From: Symsagittifera roscoffensis
Lineage: Eukaryota > Xenacoelomorpha > Acoela > Convolutidae
Assembly: GCF_963678635.1 (NCBI RefSeq)
Contig: NC_087062.1
Coordinates: 48,035,283-48,099,282 of the forward strand
Direction of reading: 5' to 3'
DNA length: 64,000 nucleotides
The notes beneath the pieces were generated by a model that ran no database searches, was not told where the DNA came from, and saw nothing but the letters and a program-made list of their open reading frames with translations. The translations under genes and the position numbers were made by a program. Below are positions 43,997 to 55,964 of the stretch, in pieces (position 1 is the first letter of the stretch; each line of letters begins with the position of its first letter).

Positions 43997-44636
43997 ATGG
44001 TTAAGTGAATGACTCATATTGTTTACTTCCAATTTCATTTAATATCAAAATCATTTCTCCCACTTCTCTTCATCTGATCAGTTTATTCTTCAAAAATATA
44101 CTCAAGAAAAGTCACTAGTCCCAACTATATTGAATTCTCAAAAAATCAAACAAAAAATTGGGAGATTTGCTTGGTCTCAAAAATCTTACAAAGGGAAAAT
44201 ACATTTCGAACCCTGCTTTCAACTATTCAAGAAAAATGAGTTGGGACAACTCGAAAAAAGACAGCAAGTCTATCTTGGTGAAAAAGAAGGAGAAGCAATC
44301 TCGGCAATTAGAATTACAGTTATTCACAATGCTGAAAACCTTGGACTCGTTCCTATATTGGAACTCACTTCTGAAAAGAATTCAACTATGGATCAGGAGC
44401 TTGCCAACTGCAACAAAGTGTATGACATAGCAACCTACAATAGAAGACAAGTTTGTGTCACGATCAAGAAGTGCAATATTAGCAAACCTGCCTACATTCA
44501 GATTCGACTGTTCACCGCAAAAGAGATTGAAGCAATGAAACAATTTGCCTATGTCAACTATACTTTGAACGACTTCAAAAAACTGTCCCAAATTTTGGGA
44601 GGCTTTATGTTTGTTGAGAACTGTAATGTACAATAA
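43997..44636 (+). CDS. Unknown intron-containing gene, intact frame (P4)
   Basis: ATG at 43997-43999 then GTTAAG; the acceptor CAG ends at 44081. The second exon 44082-44636 is fully open, in phase, and ends GGFMFVENCNVQ. It is the only unbroken copy, giving a predicted protein of about 185 aa with no recognised domain. Confidence 0.52.
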
Positions 44637-45440
44637 ATTGTGTTTTTTATGTTTTTGTCTTGTAATTTAATTATTTATCCTCAAAATCATTTTTCATTTA
44701 GTATTGGTGTTAACAGTATGAGTTGGAATAGTAGTTTTTCAAGAAATTTAATCTTAAAACTTCACAATAACTTGGGACTTTTTCATTTGTTCTAGAAGAA
44801 AAGTCCCAAAAAATTTCACTAACAATTATAGAATCCCAAAATTTACCAAACTTGCAGAATTTGGACGTAGACTCACAAATATCTCATTTTGAGTGAACTC
44901 TGCATAATGGTAGAAGGAAATTTCACATAGGATAAAGATCTGATACCAAAAAAATAGATCTTGTAGAATATCTTAGAAACGGAAATCTATGGAAAAATAA
45001 TTAACTACAAAGAGAAGAATACAATAAATTACTCGATATGCTTCCTTCATTACTAGGTTATGTAGAAACCTTCAAAAATTCTTGCATCATTATTGACGAA
45101 TGCACTGTAGAAAATGAACGTACAGAAATTGAATGAAATTCTAAGAAATTTTGAGATTATTAAGCAAGATTTCTCATCAAATACATAAAGAAAAAACTTA
45201 TTTCTTTGTAACTGTATTGTTTTGGACCCGGACATAAATTTAAAAGAAATGGACTAAAAGTTTCCTTTTGGAGGACTAATTGGATACGGAAAGTCCTGTA
45301 TGGATTATATTTTTTTGCAAAGTCCAAAATTTTTAGACTACATGCAATTCTACATGACTCTGCTGGATCTGTGAAATCTACTTCGACAAAAGGACCTGGG
45401 TATTATTATCTCGCATCTAGTCTCCCCAGTTCATGTTTTC
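44637..45440. other. Intergenic region with hairpin (P4)
   Basis: One arm of the hairpin reads CTTGGGACTTTT (about 44773). No gene recognised. Confidence 0.5.
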
Positions 45441-45870
45441 TTGCAATATAGTGAAAACAATTTAGTGAAAGAGTTAGGAGTTTATAAGGATGGACAAACT
45501 GTAGGATATTCCTTTCTTCCTCCCAAAAAATTTGAACCAATATCCCAAATTTTTTGGTGTACACAGCATCTTCATGGAATCAACTGGAGCTGTGGTTACG
45601 AAAAATATACTGAACTTGAAAAAACATTCAACAATCTAGAAGCCACAGAAACGGAATTTTTTGCAAAAGGTTATGAAAAATGTAAGATTCTGTCAGAATT
45701 TTTGCAAACAAAGATTATTAATTTGGATGACTACGCTTGCCCTAAAGTTCAGTTTTTGATATTCAAAGATGAAGAATATGATTGAAGGTGTAGCAACTAC
45801 CCATTTCGTCAAGCAAAAACTCTTCACTGAGCAGAAAGAAAAGCATTTGCATACGGAACATGGACTCGAT
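45441..45870 (+). pseudogene. Exonuclease-like conserved protein (P4)
   Basis: A 44-bp deletion removes the ATG used by P1 and P2. The frame is otherwise open to 45785, then shows the same two stops in the tail. Confidence 0.5.
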
Positions 45871-45968
45871 GTTTTTTTAACTAATTGTAAATTATATTAA
45901 TCTTAATCTATTACCAATTTCAATATTTAATTAAATTTCATTGTCAACTTTTTCTTTTTTGAGTTGAG

Positions 45969-46232
45969 ATGGTCGATCAATGTGACAAGCCTGTAAATTT
46001 AGGAAAATTTGTTTTTGATGAAGAAAATCATGAACGAAAATCATGGAAATTGTTTGGACGTACATGTAATAGATCTCTTTTAGTTTTTTTGTGCCAATTT
46101 TTTGTTATAGTTTTGATGCTAGTATGTGCAATCGTTCGAATTATGTTATCCACAACACGTGAAAAAACACTAATTTGGGTCGTTTATATTCTCTCCAAAG
46201 CTATGGATAAAATAATATCTACCAAAGAATGA
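45969..46232 (+). CDS. Small membrane protein, frame intact at the N-terminus (P4)
   Basis: This copy lacks the 2-nt insertion, so the full N-terminus (FVFDEENHERKSWKLFG) reads into the first membrane segment. A deletion of about 27 nt in the second hydrophobic segment and a shift alter the C-terminus. The stop overlaps the ATPase ATG (ATGA at 46229-46232). Confidence 0.58.
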   Translation: MVDQCDKPVNLGKFVFDEENHERKSWKLFGRTCNRSLLVFLCQFFVIVLMLVCAIVRIMLSTTREKTLIWVVYILSKAMDKIISTKE

Positions 46233-47071
46233 GTTTTTATTTCCCTAGTTGGACCAAGTGGATCTGGAAAAACTCATCTTAATTTTGATTGATCAAAAAT
46301 GGGTACTTTTCAACCAGCATTCGACAAATTTTTTATTTTTATCAACATTATCAACCTCTTTATAGTCAAATGCAAAGAAAAAACCTTAAATTTATCCAAG
46401 GAGTAGAGTTTGACTTGATTGAAAATCTCCCCAATAAGAGAATTAAGTATTTGCTTATATTTGATGATTCTTGTGAAGAAATTTCAAACTCCAAACAATT
46501 TGTAAAAATTGATACTGCTGGGAGACACAGGGGGCTGAATACAATATACATCAAACACAATTTATTTCATCAAAGCAAGATAGGAAGAGATTTAGAGTTA
46601 CAAAACACACACATAGTCTTGTTCAAGTCGCCAAGGGATGTTTTACAAATCAATACATTAAGTCAACAACTAGGTCTAGGATCTCAATTGAAAGAGTGGT
46701 ATCAAGATGCATTATCCGTTCCTTATGGTCATTTACTTATTAATTTAACCCCAAAAACAGTTGATTCACTTAGATATTGCCCTAATAGTGGCTCAGTTCC
46801 AACAAAATTTTACTTACCAGCTGGAATAGAGACAAAGTTTTTGGACAATGAGTACACAATACGTCTCTATTCTCCCAATATTTCAAAAACTTTCCCTAAG
46901 TCTTCGAAAACAAGTCATTTTCAATCGCCCAGTAGATTTCATTCAGTTTCTGAGCGAGTGTTTAGTAAACCTATTAGAAGAAGAGCTTCGAGATCTTCGG
47001 AAAGAAATTTCAGAACTAACACAAAAAAGAACTCCTCTACACAAAAGAAGAATTATTTTAAGTTCAACTAA
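46229..47071 (+). pseudogene. Packaging ATPase (P4)
   Basis: The P-loop frame ends at a TGA soon after the Walker A motif, and a one-base deletion near 46327 restores the main frame, open to 47071. Walker B and the later motifs are intact. Confidence 0.83.
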
Positions 47072-47126
47072 AGGGTTACAATTGATATCTATCATCAGCC
47101 CTTTTGTCATTAAACGATTGAGATAG
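46848..47126 (+). CDS. 90-aa-type conserved Polinton protein overlapping the ATPase (P4)
   Basis: 92 codons here; one extra base near the end changes the last residues (ISPFVIKRLR). Confidence 0.55.
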   Translation: MSTQYVSILPIFQKLSLSLRKQVIFNRPVDFIQFLSECLVNLLEEELRDLRKEISELTQKRTPLHKRRIILSSTKGLQLISIISPFVIKRLR

Positions 47127-47127
47127 T

Positions 47128-47475
47128 GTGAAACAGTTTGTTTCAATTCCGTACTCAGTTTATCAATCACAAAGTACTTTTCCAAGAAAACAAAAATTGG
47201 AACAAAACGAAGAAAAAGAGGAGATTGTACCAAAAATTTTTGATTCTGTTTACAGTGCTGTAAATGCGAGGTTGAAAACGAGCAACAATAAGCATATTAT
47301 TGATTTAATTTTGAATTCTCCTAGAATTAAACTCAGCCAGTCAGACAATATCATATTAGATAATCGAGATACAAAAGAATCTATTGTAGACTTTGTGTGT
47401 GCTCTAAAGCGAAAAAATAGCGATTTTCCAGATATTTACTTTACTACTTTGGAAGCAACTCAACTTCTTTCTTAA
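47128..47475 (+). pseudogene. Conserved Polinton hypothetical upstream of integrase (P4)
   Basis: Open without ATG; several private substitutions. Confidence 0.5.
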
Positions 47476-47694
47476 ATTGCAAAGAAAAAACCTTAAATTT
47501 ATCCAAGGAGTAGATTTATCCAAGGAATACGAGACTACATATTCCATTGAGATAGTGATCGAGAAGTTGTCTTTTTGTTTTTACATCTGGAAATTCTTTT
47601 GTGCATGGACTTTTTCCTTTTTAAAATAAGTTTGCAATTAAATTTTTACAAAATTTTTTTTGTCCGCGAGGTTCAGATAGTGGTGATATTGAAA

Positions 47695-48663
47695 ATGAAA
47701 GTGCAGAGTTTTCTGAGTTATCTTCATTTTGTATCAATTTCAACAAGAATACCAAAGCAAAAGATACAGGAACTTGGATCCCTTCCAAAATCTGAAAACG
47801 TAAGACTAAACAGATTGTATTCTAGGGGCAGAGCTGCGTACGGTTCTATTCAAAACTTGAGTAAAGCGAGTGGTTTATCAAAAAAGAAAGTAGAGTGTTT
47901 TTACAAACCAAGACATCGTATACAAAATTTGGTTCACCAATCAGGTCTTTCCGAAGAATTCAAGCGTTTTCTAAATATATCAATGAAATCTGGTGTATGG
48001 ACTTGGCTTTTGTAGACAAGTTAGCTAGTCAAAACAATGAAGTCAAGTATTTATTAGGTGCTGTAGATATTTTTTTGAGATTTGTCAGAGTTGAAACAAA
48101 GAAAACAAAGACACTTTACAAGCTTTGAGAAAACTGATTTCTCGAAAAAACACTCCTGAAAAATTTTAGGAACAGAATATGGGGGAACTTTTAAAAAACT
48201 TTGCAAGGAGAGAGAGATTGAAGTTTACTCAACAATGAGTGAAACAAAAGCTGGATTTGCAGAGAGAGCAATTGAGTCTTTAAAACATATAATATATCGT
48301 TACATTGAAGATCATAGTAAAAAGTTTGTTCACAAATTGCAGCAATTTGTTTCTACATTGAACTGCCGCAAGAATCTATCAATTGGAAAATCTCCCAGAG
48401 ATGTGAAAAACAGTGATTTTCTATCAATGTTGTATAACAAATCATTCAAGAAATATACTAAACCAAAATTCAAAATTGGTGATAGAGTTAGAATTTCGAA
48501 AAATGATATTTCGTTCCGAAAAGGATACAAGCCACAGTTTACAGATGAAATTTTTGAAATTTCGGCTTTATCTACAAAACACCTCCTACATACATCATCA
48601 AAGATCTCAAAAAAGAAAAAAATATTTGGAAAATTTTATGAAAAAGAGCTGAGAAAATGTTAA
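47695..48663 (+). pseudogene. Integrase, inactive, intact C-terminus (P4)
   Basis: This copy keeps the AVDIFLRF strand after the first catalytic Asp and a complete C-terminus (KFYEKELRKC), because it lacks the extra T of P1 and P2. The second Asp is missing and the two internal frameshifts are shared. Confidence 0.87.
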
Positions 48664-48712
48664 GATTAGTGGTAAGTCATTTTTTAAATTGAGTTTCTAT
48701 CGATCAGTTGTC

Positions 48713-49509
48713 ATGGATTCTTTTACTATTAATCTAGTTTCTAATGCTTCTTTTAATTGTTATCCGAATAAATACCGGAACAAATCCATCTTAAAGGAGA
48801 ATGGGAGGTTGCTATTTCAGAAATATTGTACCCTTTTTTGTACCAAAACGTTACAGAGGGGAAGTTTACTTTCATAGATGGACGAGAAAGTCCTGAGGAA
48901 AAAAGAAAGATTCAACAGATGCATATTGAACCTGGATGGTATCCAAGTATTGTTGATAAAGATGTAGCCATGAATGACAAAGTTCGAAAACGTATAGGTG
49001 CACAAAAAAATGAATATAACGGAATTTATGTATCAGAGGATAAGATTACACAAAAAATTGCCATTCATTTACCTGAGGATCAACCAGTGTTTATAAATCA
49101 AATTGCTGATATGAGTCACATTTTGGTTGCGATTTAGAACAAAATCAGATGTTATAATGAAAAGAAAAGAGCCACATTATCCTCAGTACTTTTACGACAT
49201 TATGAGAATACATTCCCTAATGATTTATAGTGATTTCATAGAATATAAAAAAGTAAGCGATACAAAAACGCCTTTACTGCGTTGTATTCCTTTCATTTAC
49301 AAACAAAAAAAAATGGAGACATAATATCTACAGGACAGTACATAATTTTTTAATCCTGCACAAATCTACAATTTAAAAAATTATTGAAAAAACTCTTTCC
49401 ACAGCTTAAAATACTATGGGATACTACGGTTGAAAAAATTCCTTTTGTGTCCGTAGGAATTACACGAGTTGTTCTCTTGTTTCGCAAGATTTCGGATAAT
49501 CATTTTTGA
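48713..49509 (+). pseudogene. Minor capsid (penton-like) protein, decayed (P4)
   Basis: Better preserved in the last third (48826-49137 and 49127-49324 open). It has an additional base near 48847 relative to P1. Confidence 0.68.
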
Positions 49510-49526
49510 TTTATACTTCACACGAA

Positions 49527-50005
49527 ATGGTTGCTCAAAGTTCAGCTAATTTTCTTATTTTTCGCTGACATGCAAGACAGCGTGGAAGAGGTTTTGGTGC
49601 TCTTGCACAAACTCTTGGGAGAACTGCAATTCCCTTTATTAAAAATTATATAGTCCCAGCTGCAAAAAGAATCGGAGCAGATTTATTTGAAATTGCTGCT
49701 CCAGAAATTTGGTGCTCTTGCACAAACTCTTGGGAGAACTGCAATTCCCTTTATTAAAAATTATATAGTCCCAGCTGCAAAAAGAATCGGAGCAGATTTA
49801 TTTGAAATTGCTGCTCCAGAGATTGGAGAAGTTGTCAGTGGACGAAAAAACTCAAAACAAGTGCCAAAGATGTTGGAACAAAAACAGTTCAAGAACAGTT
49901 GAGAGGTGGAAAAAAGAAATCCAAGCGTAGAACATGAAGAGCCATTTCTCGAAAAAGTAGTTCAAAAATCATTCGTCCTTGCAAAGACATTTTTGACAAG
50001 ATAAA
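49527..50005 (+). pseudogene. Basic core protein (PX-like) with 115-bp tandem duplication (P4)
   Basis: GGTGCTCTTGCACAAACTC starts at 49596 and again at 49711, a 115-bp direct duplication that is not a multiple of three and so shifts the frame. It is absent from P1 and P2. Confidence 0.65.
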
Positions 50006-51327
50006 ATGAGTGTGAATAAAAGTAGTCATTTTTGGTACGGAGCTTTTACAAATGCTTCTTTGGAGATTTTTGATAAAGTCACAGTTTTAGAAACAATAAC
50101 TTCATCATACATACAAGAAGTATTTCCCAGTACTTCTCTAAATGAAAGCAGTATTGAGTTTGAATTTGAGACGGACCGTAATCTTTATTTGGATATGCGT
50201 GATACCCATCTCAGTTTAAAGCTTCAATTATTCAAAGGAAAATTGCTTGAAGCTTTTAAAAAAGAAGAAGCAGAACATAAAGCAAAATCGGAGGAAGATT
50301 CAGATGAGGAACCACAAACTTACTTAACTTATGTAAACAATCTACTACATTCTCTATTCTCCAATTGTGAAGTTTATTTTAATAATAAAATGGTTTACAA
50401 CGCCAATGGATTATATCTTCATAAAGCACAAATATCGAACAAATTCAACTCGTCAGCAGTGAGTAAAAAAGGAATACTTGCTTGTCACGGGTATATTTTG
50501 AAGAATATCCGGAAGCATTTGATATGTATCCTTTCATTGATAGAGCAAATGCTTTAAGATCAGGGATAACTTTTTCACTTTATAGCAGGCTAGCCATTGA
50601 ATTGTTTACTTGTGAAAAATTATTACTACCAAAAACCAAAGTTCGAATTAAACTAATTCGAGCTGGACACAATTTTTACATGCTGCCTGATAATCTAAGT
50701 GTTAGTCTGAAAATTGTTGATTGTTCACTGTTTACAAGAAGAATTTTAGTAGCTGAACCTAATCATCAATATTTGCAATGGAATCTGGAAAGGGAACCTG
50801 CTCATTACAATTACATGGAAACTATAGCAAGAACCTTTATCATTCCATATCGTCAAAACCAGTTTATACAGGAAAATGTTTTCAATAATGCCCCAATCAG
50901 AAGGATAGCTGTTGCAATGTATACAAATTTGGCTGTTGCGGGATCTTTTCATGAAAACCCTTTCAATTATCATTAATTTCATTTGAGAGATCTTAGAATT
51001 ATTCGGGGCGGCAGAGCAACTATTTCATTAGATACAACTTCTCCTTGTCGACCTTGTGTTACAACAATGAAAGCAATGCAGTTTAACGAAGATTTTCCAC
51101 CACTTCCTATGGAAGATTTTCAAAATCACTATATTCTAGTTTTCGACTTGACTTCACTACAGGATGCCACTGAACACTTGCATTATCCAGAACTTAGTGT
51201 AGAAAGCTTGAGATTAGAAATGTTTTTCCAATTTCCCTTGGAGCAAGTAACGGAAGTGATAGTCTTGGGAGAAAGTCTATCAAACATTCATTTTGACAAA
51301 CTCGGAACAGTCGCTAAAAATATGTAA
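50006..51327 (+). pseudogene. Major capsid protein, one frameshift and one stop (P4)
   Basis: A one-base deletion near 50496 shifts the frame in the first jelly roll. Codon 270 is sense (TAC), unlike P1 and P2, but the downstream TAA (50974-50976) is shared. Confidence 0.87.
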
Positions 51328-51667
51328 TTTTTTTGAGTTTTCAGGTTCCTATAAAAATAGGGTAACTTTTTGGGACTTTTTTTTGTTATTATCTCTGTAT
51401 TAACTATATTGTTTTTCTGCAGAGCTAAAGCTCCAGAAAAAATAGAGAAGGAATGTTGTTTAGTTGAAAACTCGAGACACTTCTTTAACCTAGACTGAAA
51501 AACAGTGTTCAATAAACTTTGCCCAATAGATAAAGCTTGTGTATGGGACTTTGTTGATTCAATTCCTAAATGTGTTTAATCATTATTCTTTTTTCTTTTT
51601 TATCCTAAAGTACACTATCAAACTATCAATTTCTTTTTTAGCTTTAAATCAGCCTACAATTGCAAAG
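51328..51667 (+). other. Capsid-protease intergenic region with exon-like stretch (P4)
   Basis: Same layout as P1 16785-17125. The TGG-GTTTAAG donor of P1 reads TGTGTTTAATC here. Confidence 0.4.
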
Positions 51668-52066
51668 ATGGATAATTTTTCTCGTTTGCAAATTATTGAA
51701 AGAATTCCAGAGCTCAGGTTCAAGTACATGGGATCATACCCTTCTGACACAGTACCTCAACTAACAAAATACTCTTTTGCAATTATTAACTCAGCCCCAA
51801 GCAATGATAGAGGAGAACACTGGATTATGATTGCTCGACTGGATAAAAGCTACTACTTTGCAGATTCTTTGGGAAGAAAGAGATCAACTTACCCTTTCTT
51901 ATCAAAAAAATTCCGACGAATGGCTCCTCGAAAGCTACAAAAGATTGATAATTTGTTTGGATTTTACGCAATTTATTCAGCATTTCTTCTTTTTAATTTC
52001 TTCCAGAAGAATTTGAATAGTGTTCATGATGTGCATGTTTTGAATTTTATCAGTAACTTTATGTAA
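51668..52066 (+). pseudogene. Cysteine protease lacking its catalytic Cys (P4)
   Basis: Full-length frame with Phe at the nucleophile position (51956-51958) and Phe for Cys in YYFADSLG. Confidence 0.8.
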
Positions 52067-53093
52067 AAGTAAATTTTTTATTTGTAAGTGTAAAATTTTG
52101 TATGTGTTTGAATGTAGTGAATGTTTGATTTTTTATTTAATTTAACTTTTTAAATTCCTTAATTTTTTTTAGGAAAAGCATTTTAGCAACTAACCTTTTG
52201 ATGAAATACCGAGAATGATGATGGAATATGGATGTTGTAGTCCCCCAAATGAAGGAATTAACATTAGAGTAGATAAATTTACGAAAATTGTATCCAATTT
52301 CTAGTAAATTGAATAATTTTCTTAAAAGTTTACTTTGAGAAAGATGGAAAAATTGTTATACAAAAACATCAGACCCCCCAAAAAATGAGATACTATGTTT
52401 TTCTCAATGTAAACTTTTACCGTGGCAGAGCAATTGATAAATTGGGATGATAATTTTTTGGAAAATTTGGAAATTCCAAAGAATTTTTTAAGGATTAAAG
52501 ACAAAGTGATGAAAGAGAACAGAAATGAATCGTAGCAAGAAATATGACAGAATAAGTAAACCAGTTGAGGTAAAAAAAAAAGTGAGATAATTATGTGAAA
52601 AAAGATAAAATAACTCATAAAATCAATAAGTGTAAGATTAATAATTGTGAAAAAGATTAAGTGGGATATAAAATAATCAACCGTGAGGAGCTCTCAAGAT
52701 TCCCCTGATATCGCGTGGAGCGAAATAACTAACCTGTCAAAGATAGTCCTCTCTTGACAATTTTCCCCAGATAACCTGAGGGAAAATAAATATCATGAAA
52801 TAAGAATTTGAAAGATGCTTTCGAGAAAAAAAATTTTCTGTGATATTTTAGCTTATGATCCCATACTCCAAATCGAAACTTAATTTTGTCGAAACTTACC
52901 ATCTGAAACTTACCATTCAAAAAAAAGTGTTTTTTCAAGATAAAAATGTATTTGCAAAGAAAACTTAAAAAAATTTTAAAAAATTTTCCGAAACTTACCC
53001 TCTGAAACTTACCATACCGAATTACTGTAACACAAGACAGCCCTTACATATCACAAACCGTAGAAGTTGACTAAGAAACGCAAGTATTGGCAA
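52067..53093. other. Noncoding right-end region (P4)
   Basis: No gene; CTGAAACTTACC-type repeats at about 52900-53010. Confidence 0.5.
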
Positions 53094-53440
53094 AATCGAG
53101 CTCAAAAAATCTCGGGTACCAAAATTTTTTGGAAAGTTACCATCTTATCATCTGAAACTTTACCGTCTTACCATCTGAAACCTACCATCGTAATACAATA
53201 GGAATCCCTTCCCAAATGAGTTCCTAATTACCTACAGTGAATTTCTTATACATAGGGAAATCTATACATGGGAAATTCGGGCGCCGAAAAAATTTTACCA
53301 TCTGAAACTTACCTTCTGAAACCTCGTATCTTAATACATTGGGAAACCTATTCCCTATCTTAATACATTGGGAAATCTATAGCCTATGTTAATACATAGG
53401 GTTAAGACCGGATACTCTATATCCTATGTTAATACATGGG
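53094..53440 (-). repeat. Polinton right terminal repeat (P4)
   Basis: Same as P1 18550-18896. Confidence 0.88.
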
Positions 53441-54356
53441 CGTTTAACATCGACTTCCCCGAATGGGAGGGACTTAATGACGAGAGGCTTGATGGAAGAA
53501 GTGGCTTCAAACCATAACTGGGTAGCGTCTGCGTTAAGCCACCTGTTCAAAATGGACTGAACATTGTTTTTTTTTCGTATCGCAGATGCTTAGACCCGCC
53601 GCGGGGAGGAGAACGCAAAACACACTGCTGAGGATAAACATCTCGATCCAGTTGTCGGTAACCGAAGGATTGTTCTTCAATTTTGCGTAAGTCGAAGAGA
53701 CTACTCTGGCCCACAAGTTGCGACACCTGACAGGAACGTGCTTTCTAGTTGGGATCGAAAACTTCTCTATGTCTGTGACCGGAGCCATCGCACTTCGATT
53801 CCTGATGCTTGTGGGACTTGACCAACCCCGAGGCACAAACTCCTACCTGCAACAGACAGACGGGGCACCCCATGCGGGGTTCAATAGCAGAATGAGAAGC
53901 CTAGTTTAAATCAACAGAAGGAGAAGCACTTTTAAAATCAACATTAGAATCATCATTAGAAACAACATTAGAAAGATTAGCCTTGATAGAAATAGAGTTT
54001 GAAAGCAAACTGTAGCTAGGCGCTCAGTCTATATTGAGAGCATCTATGTTCTGTGTGAAGCTAGTGTGCGGGATGGCTGCTTGAACGTCTTTCGTGAGGT
54101 CCCCCATGCCTTGAGTAAAGCTGCTATGAGACTGAACTGGAGCTCGCTCCACTAGCAAACCCGTTGGTAGCTGATTGTTCCGCCAGAACACGCGCTTATC
54201 GTCTTGCACGCGAACGTGGCGAAGGGAAGACCATTGTTGGTTGCAAGGCTTCCACTCGACCAGGATCTGCGGGTCGTTTGTGTCCAGTACCCGGGTCGCT
54301 GCTCGATCCCCCAAATCAGGTGGAGTTTTGTTCCACGGTTCGTTTGTGTCAGACAT
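53441..54356 (-). pseudogene. LINE-A 5' coding part (unit 4)
   Basis: The first 110 codons from ATG 54356 (MSDTNEPW) are open, unlike units 1 and 2, and end at a TGA. Zinc-finger-like cluster and basic domain follow in other frames. Confidence 0.75.
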
Positions 54357-54923
54357 CTAGAGACACCAACACCAAAACTGACTCAAAATACCGTGGACTT
54401 GGATGGGAGTGTCGACCAATGGTTATCACAATGTTTAGAGAGTGGAAACTTAACCAATCAGTAAAGTTGTCAATTAGTTTTCACCAACCATGCCTCGCGG
54501 GCTCATCACTGAATTTATTTAATAAGTTTATCACTAAAATTAGGCTAAACGTAAATTAAAAAACATGTTTTAAAAACTTGTTATTCGCAACCCTGTAATT
54601 GGGAGCTCTCAGAGTACTCTCAAGCATTACGAATCTTGTCTCCAAATGTGACGGCTCAAATCTTTGTAGTTTTCGAGATATGACGTTTTTTGTAATTTTT
54701 CAGAAAACTTGGACGAAATCTTTTATTGAAAAACAACGTTGATCAATGTTGAATTAGGATTACTTTCGAGCTATCGCTCATCATCAGCATCTTCAAACAA
54801 AAAAAATATTGAGCTTGAAAAAAGTAACAAATTCAGTCAAATTAAGAGAAGAAAAAAAAACAAAAAAACACACAAAAATCTATTCAGAGGCGGAAAGTAT
54901 CCAAACATACAGAACAAGTTACA
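54357..54923. other. LINE-A flank, 110-bp repeat and PLE end
   Basis: No gene. A repeat copy starts near 54589; minus-strand hammerhead-like core at about 54762-54788 with intact CTGATGA. Confidence 0.55.
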
Positions 54924-55320
54924 TCATAGCTTGACGGTGAGGTGGAGCCTGCGATACTCTTCCTTGGTATTCAGAGAAGATTTGAGGTTTTCAATATCGA
55001 GAGCTTCCAGGGTCTCCAGCTTTATGATGATGATGCTTTATCCTGATGATGCACAAAATGTGCGAAAACGATTAATTAAGATTTTAAATTTCTTATATCT
55101 CCAGCTTTACCTTGTCACTACTTCGGTCAAGGATGTACGCTTCGTAAGCCTGCATCCCGCAACAATCCTGAAAATTTCTGGCAACTGGAGCGGAAGACAT
55201 CCGATGCTCAGAAAGTTGTGTTTTGAAGTGTCCAGCCGTCTGGCCGACATAGCGGGCTTGACAACCCGAACACTCAATTTGACAAACAACACGACTCTTC
55301 TCAAAGTTTCAAATTCTCAA
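54924..55320 (-). pseudogene. PLE GIY-YIG endonuclease fragment
   Basis: Same as unit 1. The inserted hammerhead-like core (55042-55069) is followed by ACGATTAATTAAG rather than ACGTTGAATTAAG. Confidence 0.78.
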
Positions 55321-55964
55321 CCTTGTAGGTGGGTGAGGGCTATCAGAGTACTCACAGGGGTTGCCAACCTTGCCTCCAATTATGACTGCTCAAATCCGTG
55401 TAGTTTCCGAGATATGACGTTTTTGGTGTTTTTTTTTTCAAATAAACTTGAAGTAAATTTTTTTCAAAATTTCAATAAACCTGAATTATTATTTTTCTTC
55501 AAAAATTGATTTTCTCTACCCTGTAGTTGGGTGCAGTCAGGGTAATCTGAGGGATTGCGAATATTCTTGCCTCCAAATATGACTACTCGAATATTTGCAG
55601 TTTTCGATTTAGGATGTTTTTGGGATTTGACAGAAAATTGGAGTTAGAAAAAAGTTTATAAAATTTGAAATTACCACAACCCTGTAATTGGGTGCCGTCA
55701 GAGCGCACTAAAAGCCTGCAGGTCTGCTTCAATGTATGTGGTTTTTTTCATGAGATGTCAAAAATTCGAAGCACCGGAGGTTCGTTGCACGCTAGTACAT
55801 ACTAAGTCGTAAGCGTTGGTTAACAGATAATTTGAAAAAATTTGACGCCTTTCTCCTTTATATAAACTACCGATATTTTAGAATAGTGATGATACATTTT
55901 GCAAGTGTAGTCAGTCGTCCAATTCGACTGTTTTAATCCAGAAGTTATGTCTATTCCTCCTATG
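55321..55964. repeat. Diverged 110-bp repeats and spacer
   Basis: Three copies start near 55318, 55517 and 55677; nothing else recognised. Confidence 0.65.

Larger units (their letters stand above)
40895..53440 (+). mobile_element. Truncated Polinton copy P4
   Basis: Colinear with P1 from 6357 to the right terminal repeat. It is more diverged than P1 is from P2 and carries private indels in most genes. Confidence 0.92.

Noticed and set aside
46943-47233. 96-codon minus-strand frame over the ATPase end
   Set aside because: Antisense to two overlapping conserved plus-strand frames; no counterpart of this length in P1 or P2.
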